From: Vibrio sp. 99-70-13A1
GTDB taxonomy: Bacteria; Pseudomonadota; Gammaproteobacteria; Enterobacterales; Vibrionaceae
Direction: 5' to 3'
DNA: 63,411 bases
Assembly (NCBI RefSeq): GCF_013114625.1
Contig: NZ_VTXD01000029.1
Coordinates: 1 to 63,411, forward strand
Positions 27,224-36,089 of the stretch are shown one piece after another. Below the pieces are notes generated by a model. The model was given only the letters and a program-made list of their open reading frames with translations. It searched no databases and was not told where the DNA came from. Numbering within the stretch: position 1 is the first letter of the stretch; every line of letters begins with the position of its first letter. The position numbers and the translations under genes were made by a program.

Positions 27224-29002
27224 ATGATTACAAGAAGTTCACTTACACACTCGGCAAAGAGTGCGGACAGTTACGCCTATGATAATGAAACACTGCACCT
27301 GCGATTACGTAGTGCAAAAGGTGAAATTGAACGTGTATCCCTGTGGATAGGCGACCCTTACCATTGGGCTGAAGGCGGTCTTGATGGTGGTAATTTAGGA
27401 GGAAGCGATGCCCACGGTTGGGTAGGTGGTAACGAAGTAGCAATGATTCACGAAGGTGAAACTGAGCACCACGACCATTGGTTTGCAGAGTTTAAGCCGC
27501 CAAAACGCCGTAGCCGTTACGGGTTTATTTTATACGGTAAAGATGGAGAAAAGATCCTCTTCGGTGAAAAACGATGCGCTGATTTATCTGAGCCTAAAAA
27601 AGCAGAAGCAGAACTCAGCAACTTGAGTAACTTTTATTGTTTCCCATACATCAACCCACGCGATGTATTGAAAACACCGAGCTGGGTAAAAGACACCATC
27701 TGGTACCAGATTTTTCCTGAACGATTTGCAAATGGTCGACCTGACCTATCGCCTATCAATGTCCAACCTTGGGGAACCGAGCCTAAATCGGATAACTTTA
27801 TGGGTGGAGATTTGTGGGGCGTAATTGAAAAGCTCGATTACTTACAAGATCTTGGCGTTAATGGCTTATATCTTTGCCCTATATTTACTGCCAATGCCAA
27901 CCACAAATATGACACGGTTGATTACTATAACGTCGACCCACATTTTGGCGGAAATGAAGCGTTCAGAGCACTGGTAAAAGAAGCCCACCAGCGCGGCATG
28001 AAAATCATGTTAGATGCCGTATTTAACCATATTGGTACTCAATCTCCTTTATGGCTGGACGTCGTTGAAAAAGGAGAGAAATCCAAATACGCCGACTGGT
28101 TCTGGATTAATAAATTCCCAGTTTATCCTGATACGCCTAAAGAGGAATGGGACTTCTGGAACCTCAATTACGAAACCTTCGGTAACGTCGTTGAAATGCC
28201 AAAGTTAAATACTGAAAACGAAGAATGCCGTGCATATCTCCTAGATGTAGCCCGTCACTGGGTAGAAGAGTTCAATATCGATGGCTGGCGTTTAGACGTC
28301 GCCAATGAAGTTGACCACGCTTTCTGGCGAGACTTTCGAAAAGTCGTCAAAGGAGTCAACCCAGATTGCTACATTCTTGGTGAAATCTGGCACGAAGGCA
28401 TGCCTTGGCTGCGCGGTGACCAATACGATTCATTGATGAACTATCCTTTGACCCAAGCCATCACCGACTATTTTGCTCTTTCAGCGTTTGATAAGCACAG
28501 CTTCATTAATGCCGTAAATACCTCCTATATGGCATACCCAAGAAACGTTAATGAAGCGATGTTTAACTTGCTTGATAGCCATGACACTACGCGCATCCTT
28601 TCTCTATGCCAAGGTGATACACGCAAAGCAAAACTCGCGTATTTATTCATGTTTACTCAAGTCGGCGCACCTTGTATTTATTACGGTGGTGAAATTGGTA
28701 TGGATGGTGGCCGTAGTATGGGCAGTGAGGATAATCGTAAATGCATGGAGTGGAATGTGGATAATCACGACCTAGACTTTAAGGCGTTCATCAAAGAAAT
28801 GATCGCTTTACGTAAGGCTAATCCCGATTTAAACCAACCTAACCTAGACTGGGTATCTGTAAACGATGCTGACTGTATTGCTTATCGCCGAGCTGACCAC
28901 TTATTTGTTCTCAATAATAGCGAACACGACAAGCAAATTGAGCTAGATGGACGTTTAATCTCAGTCAAAGCATTTGGCTATCTTATCGAGAAAGTTCAAT
29001 AA
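27224..29002 (+). CDS. Cytoplasmic GH13 cyclomaltodextrinase/neopullulanase-type enzyme
   Basis: A 592-residue enzyme with no signal peptide. An N-terminal domain (about 1-140) resembles the CBM34 domain through which neopullulanases and cyclomaltodextrinases dimerise. The barrel shows IWYQIFPERFANG, the loop IMLDAVFNHIG, nucleophile Asp358 in NIDGWRLDVANEVD, acid/base Glu387 in LGEIWHEGMPW and Asp454 in LLDSHDTTR. The MPKLNTEN motif (325-332) is typical of the same subgroup. It should open imported cyclodextrins or cut maltodextrins to glucose and maltose. The gene is 15 bases after the permease gene and 4 bases before the ROK-like gene. Confidence 0.9.
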   Translation: MITRSSLTHSAKSADSYAYDNETLHLRLRSAKGEIERVSLWIGDPYHWAEGGLDGGNLGGSDAHGWVGGNEVAMIHEGETEHHDHWFAEFKPPKRRSRYGFILYGKDGEKILFGEKRCADLSEPKKAEAELSNLSNFYCFPYINPRDVLKTPSWVKDTIWYQIFPERFANGRPDLSPINVQPWGTEPKSDNFMGGDLWGVIEKLDYLQDLGVNGLYLCPIFTANANHKYDTVDYYNVDPHFGGNEAFRALVKEAHQRGMKIMLDAVFNHIGTQSPLWLDVVEKGEKSKYADWFWINKFPVYPDTPKEEWDFWNLNYETFGNVVEMPKLNTENEECRAYLLDVARHWVEEFNIDGWRLDVANEVDHAFWRDFRKVVKGVNPDCYILGEIWHEGMPWLRGDQYDSLMNYPLTQAITDYFALSAFDKHSFINAVNTSYMAYPRNVNEAMFNLLDSHDTTRILSLCQGDTRKAKLAYLFMFTQVGAPCIYYGGEIGMDGGRSMGSEDNRKCMEWNVDNHDLDFKAFIKEMIALRKANPDLNQPNLDWVSVNDADCIAYRRADHLFVLNNSEHDKQIELDGRLISVKAFGYLIEKVQ

Positions 29003-29006
29003 CTTG

Positions 29007-29936
29007 ATGAACACTGCCATTGTTATGGGAATCTCTATTGATTCCCTACTTACTCACTCAATAATAAGCACTTCTTTTGGTAAAGAGGTGTATCGAACCG
29101 TGCAGAAAACGCCAGAAGATAAACAAAGCCTATTTAAATATCTCGCAGAACTGATCACTCAAGTTAGCTGGCGATATGGGCAAGTCACGGCAATAGGTAT
29201 CAGTGCTTCTGAATACTACTCTTTAGATTTTCTATCTACCGAGCGGGACGCTTCTCAAGCCGACCATTTACCCCTGGCACAATTGGCTATTGATTTAACA
29301 AACCGTTTTAACTGTGATTGCATACTCATCAACCACGCGCAAAGTGCTGCTATGACGGAGTTCCAACGCTCCAAGAGCCTTACGAATTCAACAGTATTAA
29401 GTGCCACCATTGGTGATAGCTGCGGGATCAGTTTCTACAATAAAATGAAGAATGTGCATCACTCACTATGTGCTAATTGGACTCATTCAACACTGCCCAA
29501 CTTTCAGTGGCTCGTTGATGGCTTAACACCAATCTGTCGCTGCGGAAATGAAACATGCATCGAACAGTTTGTATCCGAGCAAGGCATTGAACGTCAATAT
29601 CACCAAGTCGTATTACGTGATCGAACTCTTTCACAAATTTTTGATGGTGTTAATGAAATAGACACACACTCAACCCGAATCTATCGAACTTTTGTTGACC
29701 AACTGGCTCGTAGTTTAATTAAGCCCATCCAGTATTTACGCCCTAGTCAGTTAATTTTATCTGGATCCGCAAGCGCCTACCCTTCTTTACGTAACGATTT
29801 GAAAGTCGCGCTCTATCGCAACAACGCCGCGAGTGACTTACCCGTAATCACTCAGCTACCGCAAGATAAATTCCTTTTTGCATACGGCGCTTCTCTCATC
29901 GCAATAAAAAATAACAACAATCATTTACGCTCATAG
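29007..29936 (+). CDS. ROK-family protein lacking kinase catalytic residues
   Basis: A 309-residue protein with the ROK sugar-kinase fold, shown by the zinc motif CRCGNETCIEQFVS (177-190) and the LRPSQLILSGSASAYP region near the C terminus. The catalytic features look lost: the N-terminal phosphate loop is MGISIDSLL instead of DIGGT; the NDAN motif with the catalytic aspartate is NHAQ (109-112); the second phosphate motif is ATIGDSCGIS. I therefore predict a sugar-binding sensor or scaffold, not a working kinase. I chose the ATG at 29007, four bases after the previous stop; an overlapping earlier start is less likely. A decayed copy of its start lies at 16938-17034. Confidence 0.7.
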   Translation: MNTAIVMGISIDSLLTHSIISTSFGKEVYRTVQKTPEDKQSLFKYLAELITQVSWRYGQVTAIGISASEYYSLDFLSTERDASQADHLPLAQLAIDLTNRFNCDCILINHAQSAAMTEFQRSKSLTNSTVLSATIGDSCGISFYNKMKNVHHSLCANWTHSTLPNFQWLVDGLTPICRCGNETCIEQFVSEQGIERQYHQVVLRDRTLSQIFDGVNEIDTHSTRIYRTFVDQLARSLIKPIQYLRPSQLILSGSASAYPSLRNDLKVALYRNNAASDLPVITQLPQDKFLFAYGASLIAIKNNNNHLRS

Positions 29937-29994
29937 TTGCAGGAATGGTAACCTTAGCAGGAAGAAAACATTGAATAGTTTCAGAGGACAACCC

Positions 29995-30789
29995 GTGTCA
30001 GAGCTAGTGACCAAATTGATGGATTTTGGATTTACCAAAACCGATGCACTTGTTTACATTAATTTGCTGAAAAATGGCCGCTCCAGCGGATATAAAATAG
30101 CGAAAGAGATCTCTATCTCGCGATCTTCTGTCTACTCATCGATAGATAATCTCTACACCAATGGCTATATCTTTATGTCCGATGGGGACACAAAAGAGTA
30201 TGAAGCCAAATCACCTGATTTAATTTTCAGCCAAATTGAAAAGAAGACTGTAGAGAACATTAATATCCTCAAAACAGAACTTTCAAAGATGATGCTGCAA
30301 GAGGAAAAAGAATTCGTCTATAACCTCACAGGCTCTGAGAATTTGCTGCAAAAAGCCAAAGAAATTATTAACCAGGCTAACCTTGAGGTTTACCTCAACA
30401 CTGATTTTAATTTAGAGCTATTTTCAAAAGAATTATGCGATGCAGTAGAGCGTGGTGTAAGAGTTATCGGTTTCTCATTCAATAAAATGGCGAAACCGCA
30501 CGAAAAGATAGAATTATACTCACGATCTGAAACGGAAGAGACAGAATACCCTTCTCATCGCTTTATGTGTGTGGCAGATATGAAGCTAGCCTTGATGTTT
30601 TCTCATCGTGAAGAAACCGTGGGGTTGTATGCGAATAATCGGCTGATCGTTAAGATGATTGCTGAGCATATTCATAGTGATATCTATCTAACTGAATACG
30701 AACGTTTAGAGCCTGAAAAACGCGTGCGTGTGAACACTATTCATGAACAGCACAATTCCATGGTGCTAGACGAACTTAAGAAACATTAA
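29995..30789 (+). CDS. TrmB-family transcriptional regulator
   Basis: A 264-residue regulator. The N-terminal winged helix (about 1-75) has the TrmB pattern LMDFGFTKTDALVYINLLKNG followed by SSGYKIAKEISISRSSVYSSIDNL. The middle and C-terminal parts resemble the phospholipase-D-like effector region of TrmB proteins (NLEVYLNTDFNLELFSKEL). TrmB controls maltose and maltodextrin genes in archaea such as Thermococcus, so local control of this operon is likely. GTG at 29995 has AGAGGA at good spacing; a TTG at 29971 with AGGAAG is the alternative start. It is the last gene of the rightward arm, followed by a terminator. Confidence 0.82.
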   Translation: MSELVTKLMDFGFTKTDALVYINLLKNGRSSGYKIAKEISISRSSVYSSIDNLYTNGYIFMSDGDTKEYEAKSPDLIFSQIEKKTVENINILKTELSKMMLQEEKEFVYNLTGSENLLQKAKEIINQANLEVYLNTDFNLELFSKELCDAVERGVRVIGFSFNKMAKPHEKIELYSRSETEETEYPSHRFMCVADMKLALMFSHREETVGLYANNRLIVKMIAEHIHSDIYLTEYERLEPEKRVRVNTIHEQHNSMVLDELKKH

Positions 30790-30804
30790 TGGTCACATTT
30801 TAAT

Positions 30805-30838
30805 AATCCGCTGAAAAATCAGCGGATTTTCTTTTTTT
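30805..30838 (+). terminator. Terminator ending the importer operon
   Basis: AATCCGCTGA pairs with TCAGCGGATT around AAAA, then TTCTTTTTTT. It lies 16 bases past the regulator stop codon. Confidence 0.88.
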
Positions 30839-30999
30839 CCAGCTATGGTTTTACTAACAATTTTTTCTTTGCTGGAAAAATCATTTATGAACACTGATCT
30901 CTGGTGTTTAGATAATTAACCAGATGAGAAAGGGTGACGGCGAAGTGAAGACTGGCTGAACAATAAACTTATAAAATATCGAAAACACCCCCCAACAGA

Positions 31000-31923
31000 T
31001 TAAGATACATTTAGGCTCACTGCCGCCTCTAACAGCTGCAAATGAATAGGTACTAAGTCTTCATGTTGCGTTCGGTACCCACCACCAACTACGCATCCAA
31101 TCGGAATCCCTTTCTCTTTTGCTAATGCCAACATGAATAAATCACGCTTATAAATACCTTCTGTCGTAATATTTAAGTAGCCAAGTTCATCTTCAATGTG
31201 AATATCGACCCCCGCATCATAAATAATCAGATCCGGTTGATGGTGTGCAATCGCCATTTTTGTCACTTGTTCAAAGCAGTTTAGGAACTCTTCGTCACCC
31301 GTATCTCTAGCTAAAGGAACATCAAAATCAGAACTTGGCTTTCTGGCAGGGAAATTCTTATCACAATGAAATGACAGTGAAATCACGTCAGAATCATTAG
31401 CACATAATGTCGCGGTGCCATCCCCATGATGAACATCACTATCAATAATCAGCACTTTATCTATACCATCAAATTCTAGAGCGTGTTTCGCAGCCAGAAC
31501 CAGATCGTTCACTAAACAGAAACCACTACCAAAATCATAGTGTGCGTGGTGATACCCTCCGCTCAAGTGGATAGCCAGTCCATGTTCAATCGCCAGTTCC
31601 ACCGTTAAACACGTCCCCCCTCCCGACAGTAATGTGCGCTCAATTAACTGCTCACTCCAAGGGAAACCAATCCGCCTCATTTTAGCCGCAGGCATAGAGC
31701 CTTGAACTAATAGGTCAATGTAATCAGGGCAATGAACTTGTTTAACCTGTTTAACATTAAGTTTCTCTGGTACCACAAAATTGAATACACCCGACCACGA
31801 CGGCAGTGTCTCGATTTGCTGTATCGCTGCTTCATAGAGCAACCTGTACTTATCTATTGGATATCTGTGCCCGTCAGGCAATGGAAGTTGAGAGTAGAAC
31901 GGATGATAAATAAGAGGGATCAT
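31000..31923 (-). CDS. Histone-deacetylase superfamily amidohydrolase
   Basis: A 307-residue zinc hydrolase of the HDAC/acetoin-utilisation/acetylpolyamine amidohydrolase superfamily. Metal-site and catalytic motifs are visible: GGYHHAHYDFGSGFCLVND, VLIIDSDVHHGDGTA and LIIYDAGVDIHIEDELG. In bacteria these enzymes deacetylate small molecules such as polyamines, or acetyl-lysine; the substrate is open. I use the ATG at 31923 (MIPLIYHPFYSQLPLPDGHR), because the longer frame opens with a TTG and adds only four residues. It is a single gene. Confidence 0.87.
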   Translation of the reverse strand: MIPLIYHPFYSQLPLPDGHRYPIDKYRLLYEAAIQQIETLPSWSGVFNFVVPEKLNVKQVKQVHCPDYIDLLVQGSMPAAKMRRIGFPWSEQLIERTLLSGGGTCLTVELAIEHGLAIHLSGGYHHAHYDFGSGFCLVNDLVLAAKHALEFDGIDKVLIIDSDVHHGDGTATLCANDSDVISLSFHCDKNFPARKPSSDFDVPLARDTGDEEFLNCFEQVTKMAIAHHQPDLIIYDAGVDIHIEDELGYLNITTEGIYKRDLFMLALAKEKGIPIGCVVGGGYRTQHEDLVPIHLQLLEAAVSLNVS

Positions 31924-31986
31924 ACAAGGTACCAAATCTGAGATACTAAAATGGTATCAGGATAAAGCTTGGATTCAACTTAATTA

Positions 31987-32005
31987 AATGATAATAATTA
32001 TCAAT
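31987..32005. promoter_or_regulatory. Fur-box-like palindrome
   Basis: The perfect palindrome GATAATAATTATC (31990-32002), flanked by AAT and AAT, matches the hexamer pattern of the Fur consensus. It lies 22 bases upstream of the small membrane ORF at 32028, where bound Fur would block transcription. Confidence 0.6.
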
Positions 32006-32027
32006 CAATATAATTATTTGGCTTTTT

Positions 32028-32159
32028 ATGAATCTTAACTACTCATTCTTCTTAGGTGTATTTGCAGGTACCTTCGCGGCACTCGGTGCTTTTATCAGCT
32101 TTATGATGTTAAGTTGGTGGGCTGTCGATTTTCTGATATCGGTGAACAATGTAGCTTAA
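32028..32159 (+). CDS. Small hydrophobic membrane protein (43 residues), probably iron-regulated
   Basis: An uninterrupted ATG-to-TAA frame of 43 codons. The protein begins MNLNYSFFLGVFAGTF, continues through a Gly/Ala-rich helix and ends ISVNNVA; residues 6-37 are almost wholly hydrophobic, enough for one or two membrane passes. The start is preceded by a Fur-like palindrome at promoter distance but by no strong ribosome site. I do not recognise the family. The fit of frame, hydrophobicity and Fur box makes a real gene plausible, though unproven. Confidence 0.5.
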   Translation: MNLNYSFFLGVFAGTFAALGAFISFMMLSWWAVDFLISVNNVA

Positions 32160-32246
32160 AAGTTGGGCATGAGACTTCAGTGTATAAAAATTAAGTGTAT
32201 TAGCCTGATCTTGAACCGACTTGATAAACTTCGCTACACTTAACAT

Positions 32247-33248
32247 ATGCCGACTACTCGCAAGCCACTATCTTCGTTATTTATCTCCCTGATCTTCGTC
32301 TTGGTATCAGGGTGTAAACAAGCATCTCCTGGCGATGTTTTTAACGACTATCACGAACGTATCGCTCGAGTTCAAGATGCAAGTCAGCTAACTCGTGAAT
32401 TCGAAGCTTCACCCTTGCCACGTAAGCGTGAACTTTTCATTAGCCCTCCTGAAATATCGATCAGCCTATTAGACAGTTACCAACTGCGCCAGTGTGGTCT
32501 ATTTAATCTCATAGCAGAAAGAAACTCGGTACTTGGAAAAGTCGCCGATGAGTTTCGTAACTTTGACTACCAAGTGGCTTTAATTGAGGGTTTAGAATCG
32601 TGCTTAGCAACCAACAACGTCACCAAGTTAGATGATAGCGTCGTTCAGCAACTCGTTGAGATTAAGAAAAAGAAAGATGCTCAACTTAAAATACATAAAT
32701 GGAACCTGCTGTATACAAGCCAAGCAATGCAAAGTCAGCTTAGATTTAAAGGCTGGATAAATGAAGATGTTGATGTTCGGGTAGGGCAAGTCAGCGATGC
32801 ACTTACTTTTCTCAATAGCGCTATACTCACACCATCAACCCAAACCAAAACTGTAGACGTACAAGAGGTTTTGGAAAGAAACCCTATTATTGGGGATTTG
32901 AATTACTCTTTAGCCAATGCCGCATTTCAGCTGGCTTTAATCACGACCCAACTAGAACAAAATGACCATAAGATCACTTGTGGAAAACAGCGTGACCAAA
33001 CCCAATTTCGCTATCTAAATAACGTATTTGAACAGCAATACATAGAAAAAGTGCAACCCTATATGGCTCACCTTGATGGCTATTATCAAACACTTTCTCC
33101 AAGCCTAACCCTTTTCTCTCAGACGCTTTCAAGCCACCAATATCAATTTCCAATCCAAGACAGCCACCAGAGGTTTAGGCTAGCCATATTAGATCACGTA
33201 AAATATTGGCAGCAGATTTTTCAACGTTGCGGTAGAAAGCTAGGCTAG
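32247..33248 (+). CDS. DUF3080 lipoprotein
   Basis: A 333-residue lipoprotein with signal peptide and lipobox LVSGC (cysteine 23), followed by a helical domain of unknown function, recognised as DUF3080 from ASPLPRKRELFISPPEISISLLD and the general layout. Function is not known. It converges on topB, and the two stop codons overlap by a few bases (33245-33248), leaving no space for a separate terminator. Confidence 0.78.
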   Translation: MPTTRKPLSSLFISLIFVLVSGCKQASPGDVFNDYHERIARVQDASQLTREFEASPLPRKRELFISPPEISISLLDSYQLRQCGLFNLIAERNSVLGKVADEFRNFDYQVALIEGLESCLATNNVTKLDDSVVQQLVEIKKKKDAQLKIHKWNLLYTSQAMQSQLRFKGWINEDVDVRVGQVSDALTFLNSAILTPSTQTKTVDVQEVLERNPIIGDLNYSLANAAFQLALITTQLEQNDHKITCGKQRDQTQFRYLNNVFEQQYIEKVQPYMAHLDGYYQTLSPSLTLFSQTLSSHQYQFPIQDSHQRFRLAILDHVKYWQQIFQRCGRKLG

Positions 33249-35218
33249 CCTTTGGTCGATTTTCTTGCGGTTGTTTTTTTACGTGTTCCACCTTTTCTAC
33301 GCTTGAAGGCAGGTCTTTCCACTTTAGGCAAATGACGTAATGATTCCGGCACATCACCCGTTTTGACTAGCGCCATCAAACCATCAACTTTTCCTTCAAG
33401 CGCCTGCATAAATGGCTGGTACGCTTGATTTCGTTCAGCCATGCCTTGCAGTTGATGCTCCCAGTGAGCGGTCATATCTGGGTATGTTGAATCAGTCGGC
33501 AATGCATTAATTAGCCCTCGACCTGCAGGGCTACTATGGATGCTTTTTCCTTGGCGAGTCAGGAGTTGCCTCTTAAATAAAGTATCCAAAATCCCTGCTC
33601 GTGTTGCTTCCGTGCCTAAGCCATCGGTCTCTTTTAGTATTGCTTTAAGATCTTTATCCGCAACAAATCTAGCAATACCAGTCATTGCTTGTAATATAGT
33701 GGCTTCAGTAAAATGCTTCGGTGGTTCGGTTTTTTTATCGCTGATTAACCCTTCACGGCAAGTTAGCACTGTTCCTTTCGCTAGAGGTGGAACCGTATCG
33801 ACTCCTTCTTCTTTCTCCGCTGTATCACTTTTACCCATAAGCACTTTCCAGCCAGGGCTCAAAAGCTGACGTCCTTTTGCAGTAAAAACACCACCAGCAA
33901 TATCAAAGACTAACTTCGCATCAGCAAAAACCGCATGTGGGTAGAATTGCATTAAATACTGCCTAGCAATTTGTTGGTAAATTTTCATTTCATTCGCTGA
34001 CAAGCCATTAACCGACGATTTTTTAGGCGTAGGGATAATCGCATGGTGGGCATCAACTTTACTGTCATTCCAAGCTTTCGACTTAAGAGATAAATCAGCC
34101 CCTTGAGCGCCGCTTGAAAGCTCTTTAGCGTTATTCGCAATAGCATCAACAACAGATTCTCTTTGAGAGTAATGATCTTTAGGGAGGTAACGGCTGTCCG
34201 AACGCGGATAAGTAATGAGTTTGTGTTTCTCATATAAAGACTGACAGGTATCTAAGACTTGCTGTGCACTCATACCAAAACGCTTGGCAGCATCAATTTG
34301 TAAGGCAGATAAAGAATAAGGTAAAGGAGCGGATTGTTTGGTTTGTTTTTGCTCAGACTCAATAACGGTCGCAGGTTGATTCGTAATGCGATTAGCCACA
34401 TTTTCAACCAATTTACGATTAAGTACTCGTCCTTCTTCATCTTGCCAAGGTTTGCATGCCTCGCTTGGTTTCCAGCGAGCTCGAATATCAAATGACTGAC
34501 CACTTTGGCCACCATCCGTTGGTTGGTATGGAATTAGCGCATGCAAAGTGAAGTAGTCTTTCGAAACAAAGTTTTCTATTTCTTCATCTCTGCGAACCAC
34601 CAAACCTAACACTGGCGTTTGCACTCGCCCTACCGACAACACACCTTGGTAACCCGCTTTTTGACCTAATAAGGTATAGGCGCGCGTCATATTCATTCCG
34701 TATAACCAATCAGCACGTGAGCGTGCAAGAGCGGAGATAGAAAGTGGGATGAATTCTCGGTTACTGCGCATTTGATTTAATGCTCGTTTAACCGCAGGCA
34801 AGTTTAAGTCGCTGACAAGTAAACGCTGCATCGCTTCTTTTTTGGTTTTAGAAACCTTGCAGTAATCAATGACTTCATCAACAAGCAATTGCCCTTCTCT
34901 ATCAGGATCGCCTGCATGAACAATTTGAGTGGCTTCTTTGAGTAGCTTTCTGATTACTGTGAGCTGCTTACTGGATGTTTTTCTTGGACGAAGCTGCCAT
35001 TGTTCAGGAACAATCGGTAAATCGGCTAAGTTCCACTTTTTATAGCGTGCATCATAGCTATCGGGTTCAACTTGCTCTAATAAGTGACCAATACACCATG
35101 TAACGATATCGCCATTACCACAACGAATAAAACCTTGGTCTTTCTTTTGTGGGTTAGGTAATGCTGCTGCAATCGCACGCCCTAAACTTGGTTTTTCGGC
35201 GATGATAAGACGAGACAT
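33245..35218 (-). CDS. topB: DNA topoisomerase III
   Basis: A 657-residue type IA topoisomerase that decatenates single-stranded or gapped DNA. The TOPRIM domain opens with MSRLIIAEKPSLGRAIAAAL and includes VHAGDPDREGQLLVDEV. The active-site tyrosine lies in LITYPRSDSRYLP. The C terminus is short, basic and Lys/Thr-rich. The start is the ATG at 35218; an upstream in-frame ATG at 35251 would add eleven residues unlike the family. Gene order topB-ydjA-...-sppA-ansA resembles the same neighbourhood in E. coli, where selD lies between topB and ydjA. Confidence 0.95.
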   Translation of the reverse strand: MSRLIIAEKPSLGRAIAAALPNPQKKDQGFIRCGNGDIVTWCIGHLLEQVEPDSYDARYKKWNLADLPIVPEQWQLRPRKTSSKQLTVIRKLLKEATQIVHAGDPDREGQLLVDEVIDYCKVSKTKKEAMQRLLVSDLNLPAVKRALNQMRSNREFIPLSISALARSRADWLYGMNMTRAYTLLGQKAGYQGVLSVGRVQTPVLGLVVRRDEEIENFVSKDYFTLHALIPYQPTDGGQSGQSFDIRARWKPSEACKPWQDEEGRVLNRKLVENVANRITNQPATVIESEQKQTKQSAPLPYSLSALQIDAAKRFGMSAQQVLDTCQSLYEKHKLITYPRSDSRYLPKDHYSQRESVVDAIANNAKELSSGAQGADLSLKSKAWNDSKVDAHHAIIPTPKKSSVNGLSANEMKIYQQIARQYLMQFYPHAVFADAKLVFDIAGGVFTAKGRQLLSPGWKVLMGKSDTAEKEEGVDTVPPLAKGTVLTCREGLISDKKTEPPKHFTEATILQAMTGIARFVADKDLKAILKETDGLGTEATRAGILDTLFKRQLLTRQGKSIHSSPAGRGLINALPTDSTYPDMTAHWEHQLQGMAERNQAYQPFMQALEGKVDGLMALVKTGDVPESLRHLPKVERPAFKRRKGGTRKKTTARKSTKG

Positions 35219-35240
35219 AGTTTTCCAATAGCTATAAATA

Positions 35241-35272
35241 ATTAGAGCCACATTATCTAATGTGGCTCTAAT
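35241..35272 (-). terminator. Perfect inverted repeat between ydjA and topB
   Basis: ATTAGAGCCACATTA and TAATGTGGCTCTAAT are perfectly complementary over 15 bases with a two-base centre. Read on the minus strand it follows the ydjA stop and precedes topB. The T tract is poor (ATTATTTAT), so it may be a weak terminator, an operator or an RNA-processing site. Confidence 0.5.
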
Positions 35273-35320
35273 AAATCAAGGAAAACTGTTTATTTGTACA
35301 GCTAAAAACTTCGTATTAAC

Positions 35321-35869
35321 TTACAGAAATTCAACAAATTGAGAGAACTCTCTTTCTGGGACTTTCATTGGCGTACAACCTGGAGTGCCTAGGTAAAGGA
35401 AACCAACAATTTCGTCTTCCCCTTCTAAGCCAAACGCTTGATGTACTTCTGGGTGGAACATCCACTTTCCTGAACGCCAAAACCCCTGAAAACCTTGTGC
35501 AACTGCGGCCATTTGCATTGCTTGTGCAGCGCAACCCGCAGACAAATGTTGCTCGAATGCAGGCACTTTGTCATGTTCCGTCACTTTTGCGATGACAGTG
35601 ATAACCATAGGTGCTCGAAACGGCGCTTTCTTTACTTTGTCGATGACCGCTTCTTCACTTTCGTCCGCTTCAGCTGCTCGAACTAAAATATCGGAAAGCT
35701 TTTGTAAGCCTGTACCTTGTGCAATCACAAAGCGCCATGGCGTTAGCGCACCATGGTCAGGAGCTCGTAAACCGGCTTTGATAATATTTTCTAACGCAAC
35801 ACCTTCAGGTGCCGGATCAGAGAGTTTTGCGATTGAGCGTCTGTTGAGCAATAGATCCAAAGCATCCAT
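35321..35869 (-). CDS. ydjA: NAD(P)H nitroreductase YdjA
   Basis: A 182-residue FMN-dependent nitroreductase-family protein. LLLNRRSIAKLSDPAPE at the N terminus binds FMN phosphate through the RRS motif, and the APDHGALTPWRFVIA segment and GFLYLGTP near the end are typical of YdjA. The physiological substrate is not established. Length is normal. It is transcribed toward topB and lies beside fadH and sppA. Confidence 0.9.
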   Translation of the reverse strand: MDALDLLLNRRSIAKLSDPAPEGVALENIIKAGLRAPDHGALTPWRFVIAQGTGLQKLSDILVRAAEADESEEAVIDKVKKAPFRAPMVITVIAKVTEHDKVPAFEQHLSAGCAAQAMQMAAVAQGFQGFWRSGKWMFHPEVHQAFGLEGEDEIVGFLYLGTPGCTPMKVPEREFSQFVEFL

Positions 35870-36089
35870 TTGAAGTCCTTACTAATTTTTATTGTTTGTA
35901 TAGTTGAACTGTAGCACAGATTACAAACGATAATAAATCTCAACAGCTGTCCATTTATAGCATTATTTAAAACGGTACTGGAAACAACAAAGGCTCCTAA
36001 GCTTATGACTTAGTAGCCTTATTTACTTTTCCACTTCAAGCTCATTTAGCAAGAACATTTAACGATCTTCTAAGGCTTGAGAACCCGCT

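Noticed and set aside
32028..32159. Small ORF as a missed piece of the neighbouring DUF3080 gene
   Set aside because: It has its own start and stop, a different character (hydrophobic) and a gap with its own Fur-like site; no frame continuity with 32247.
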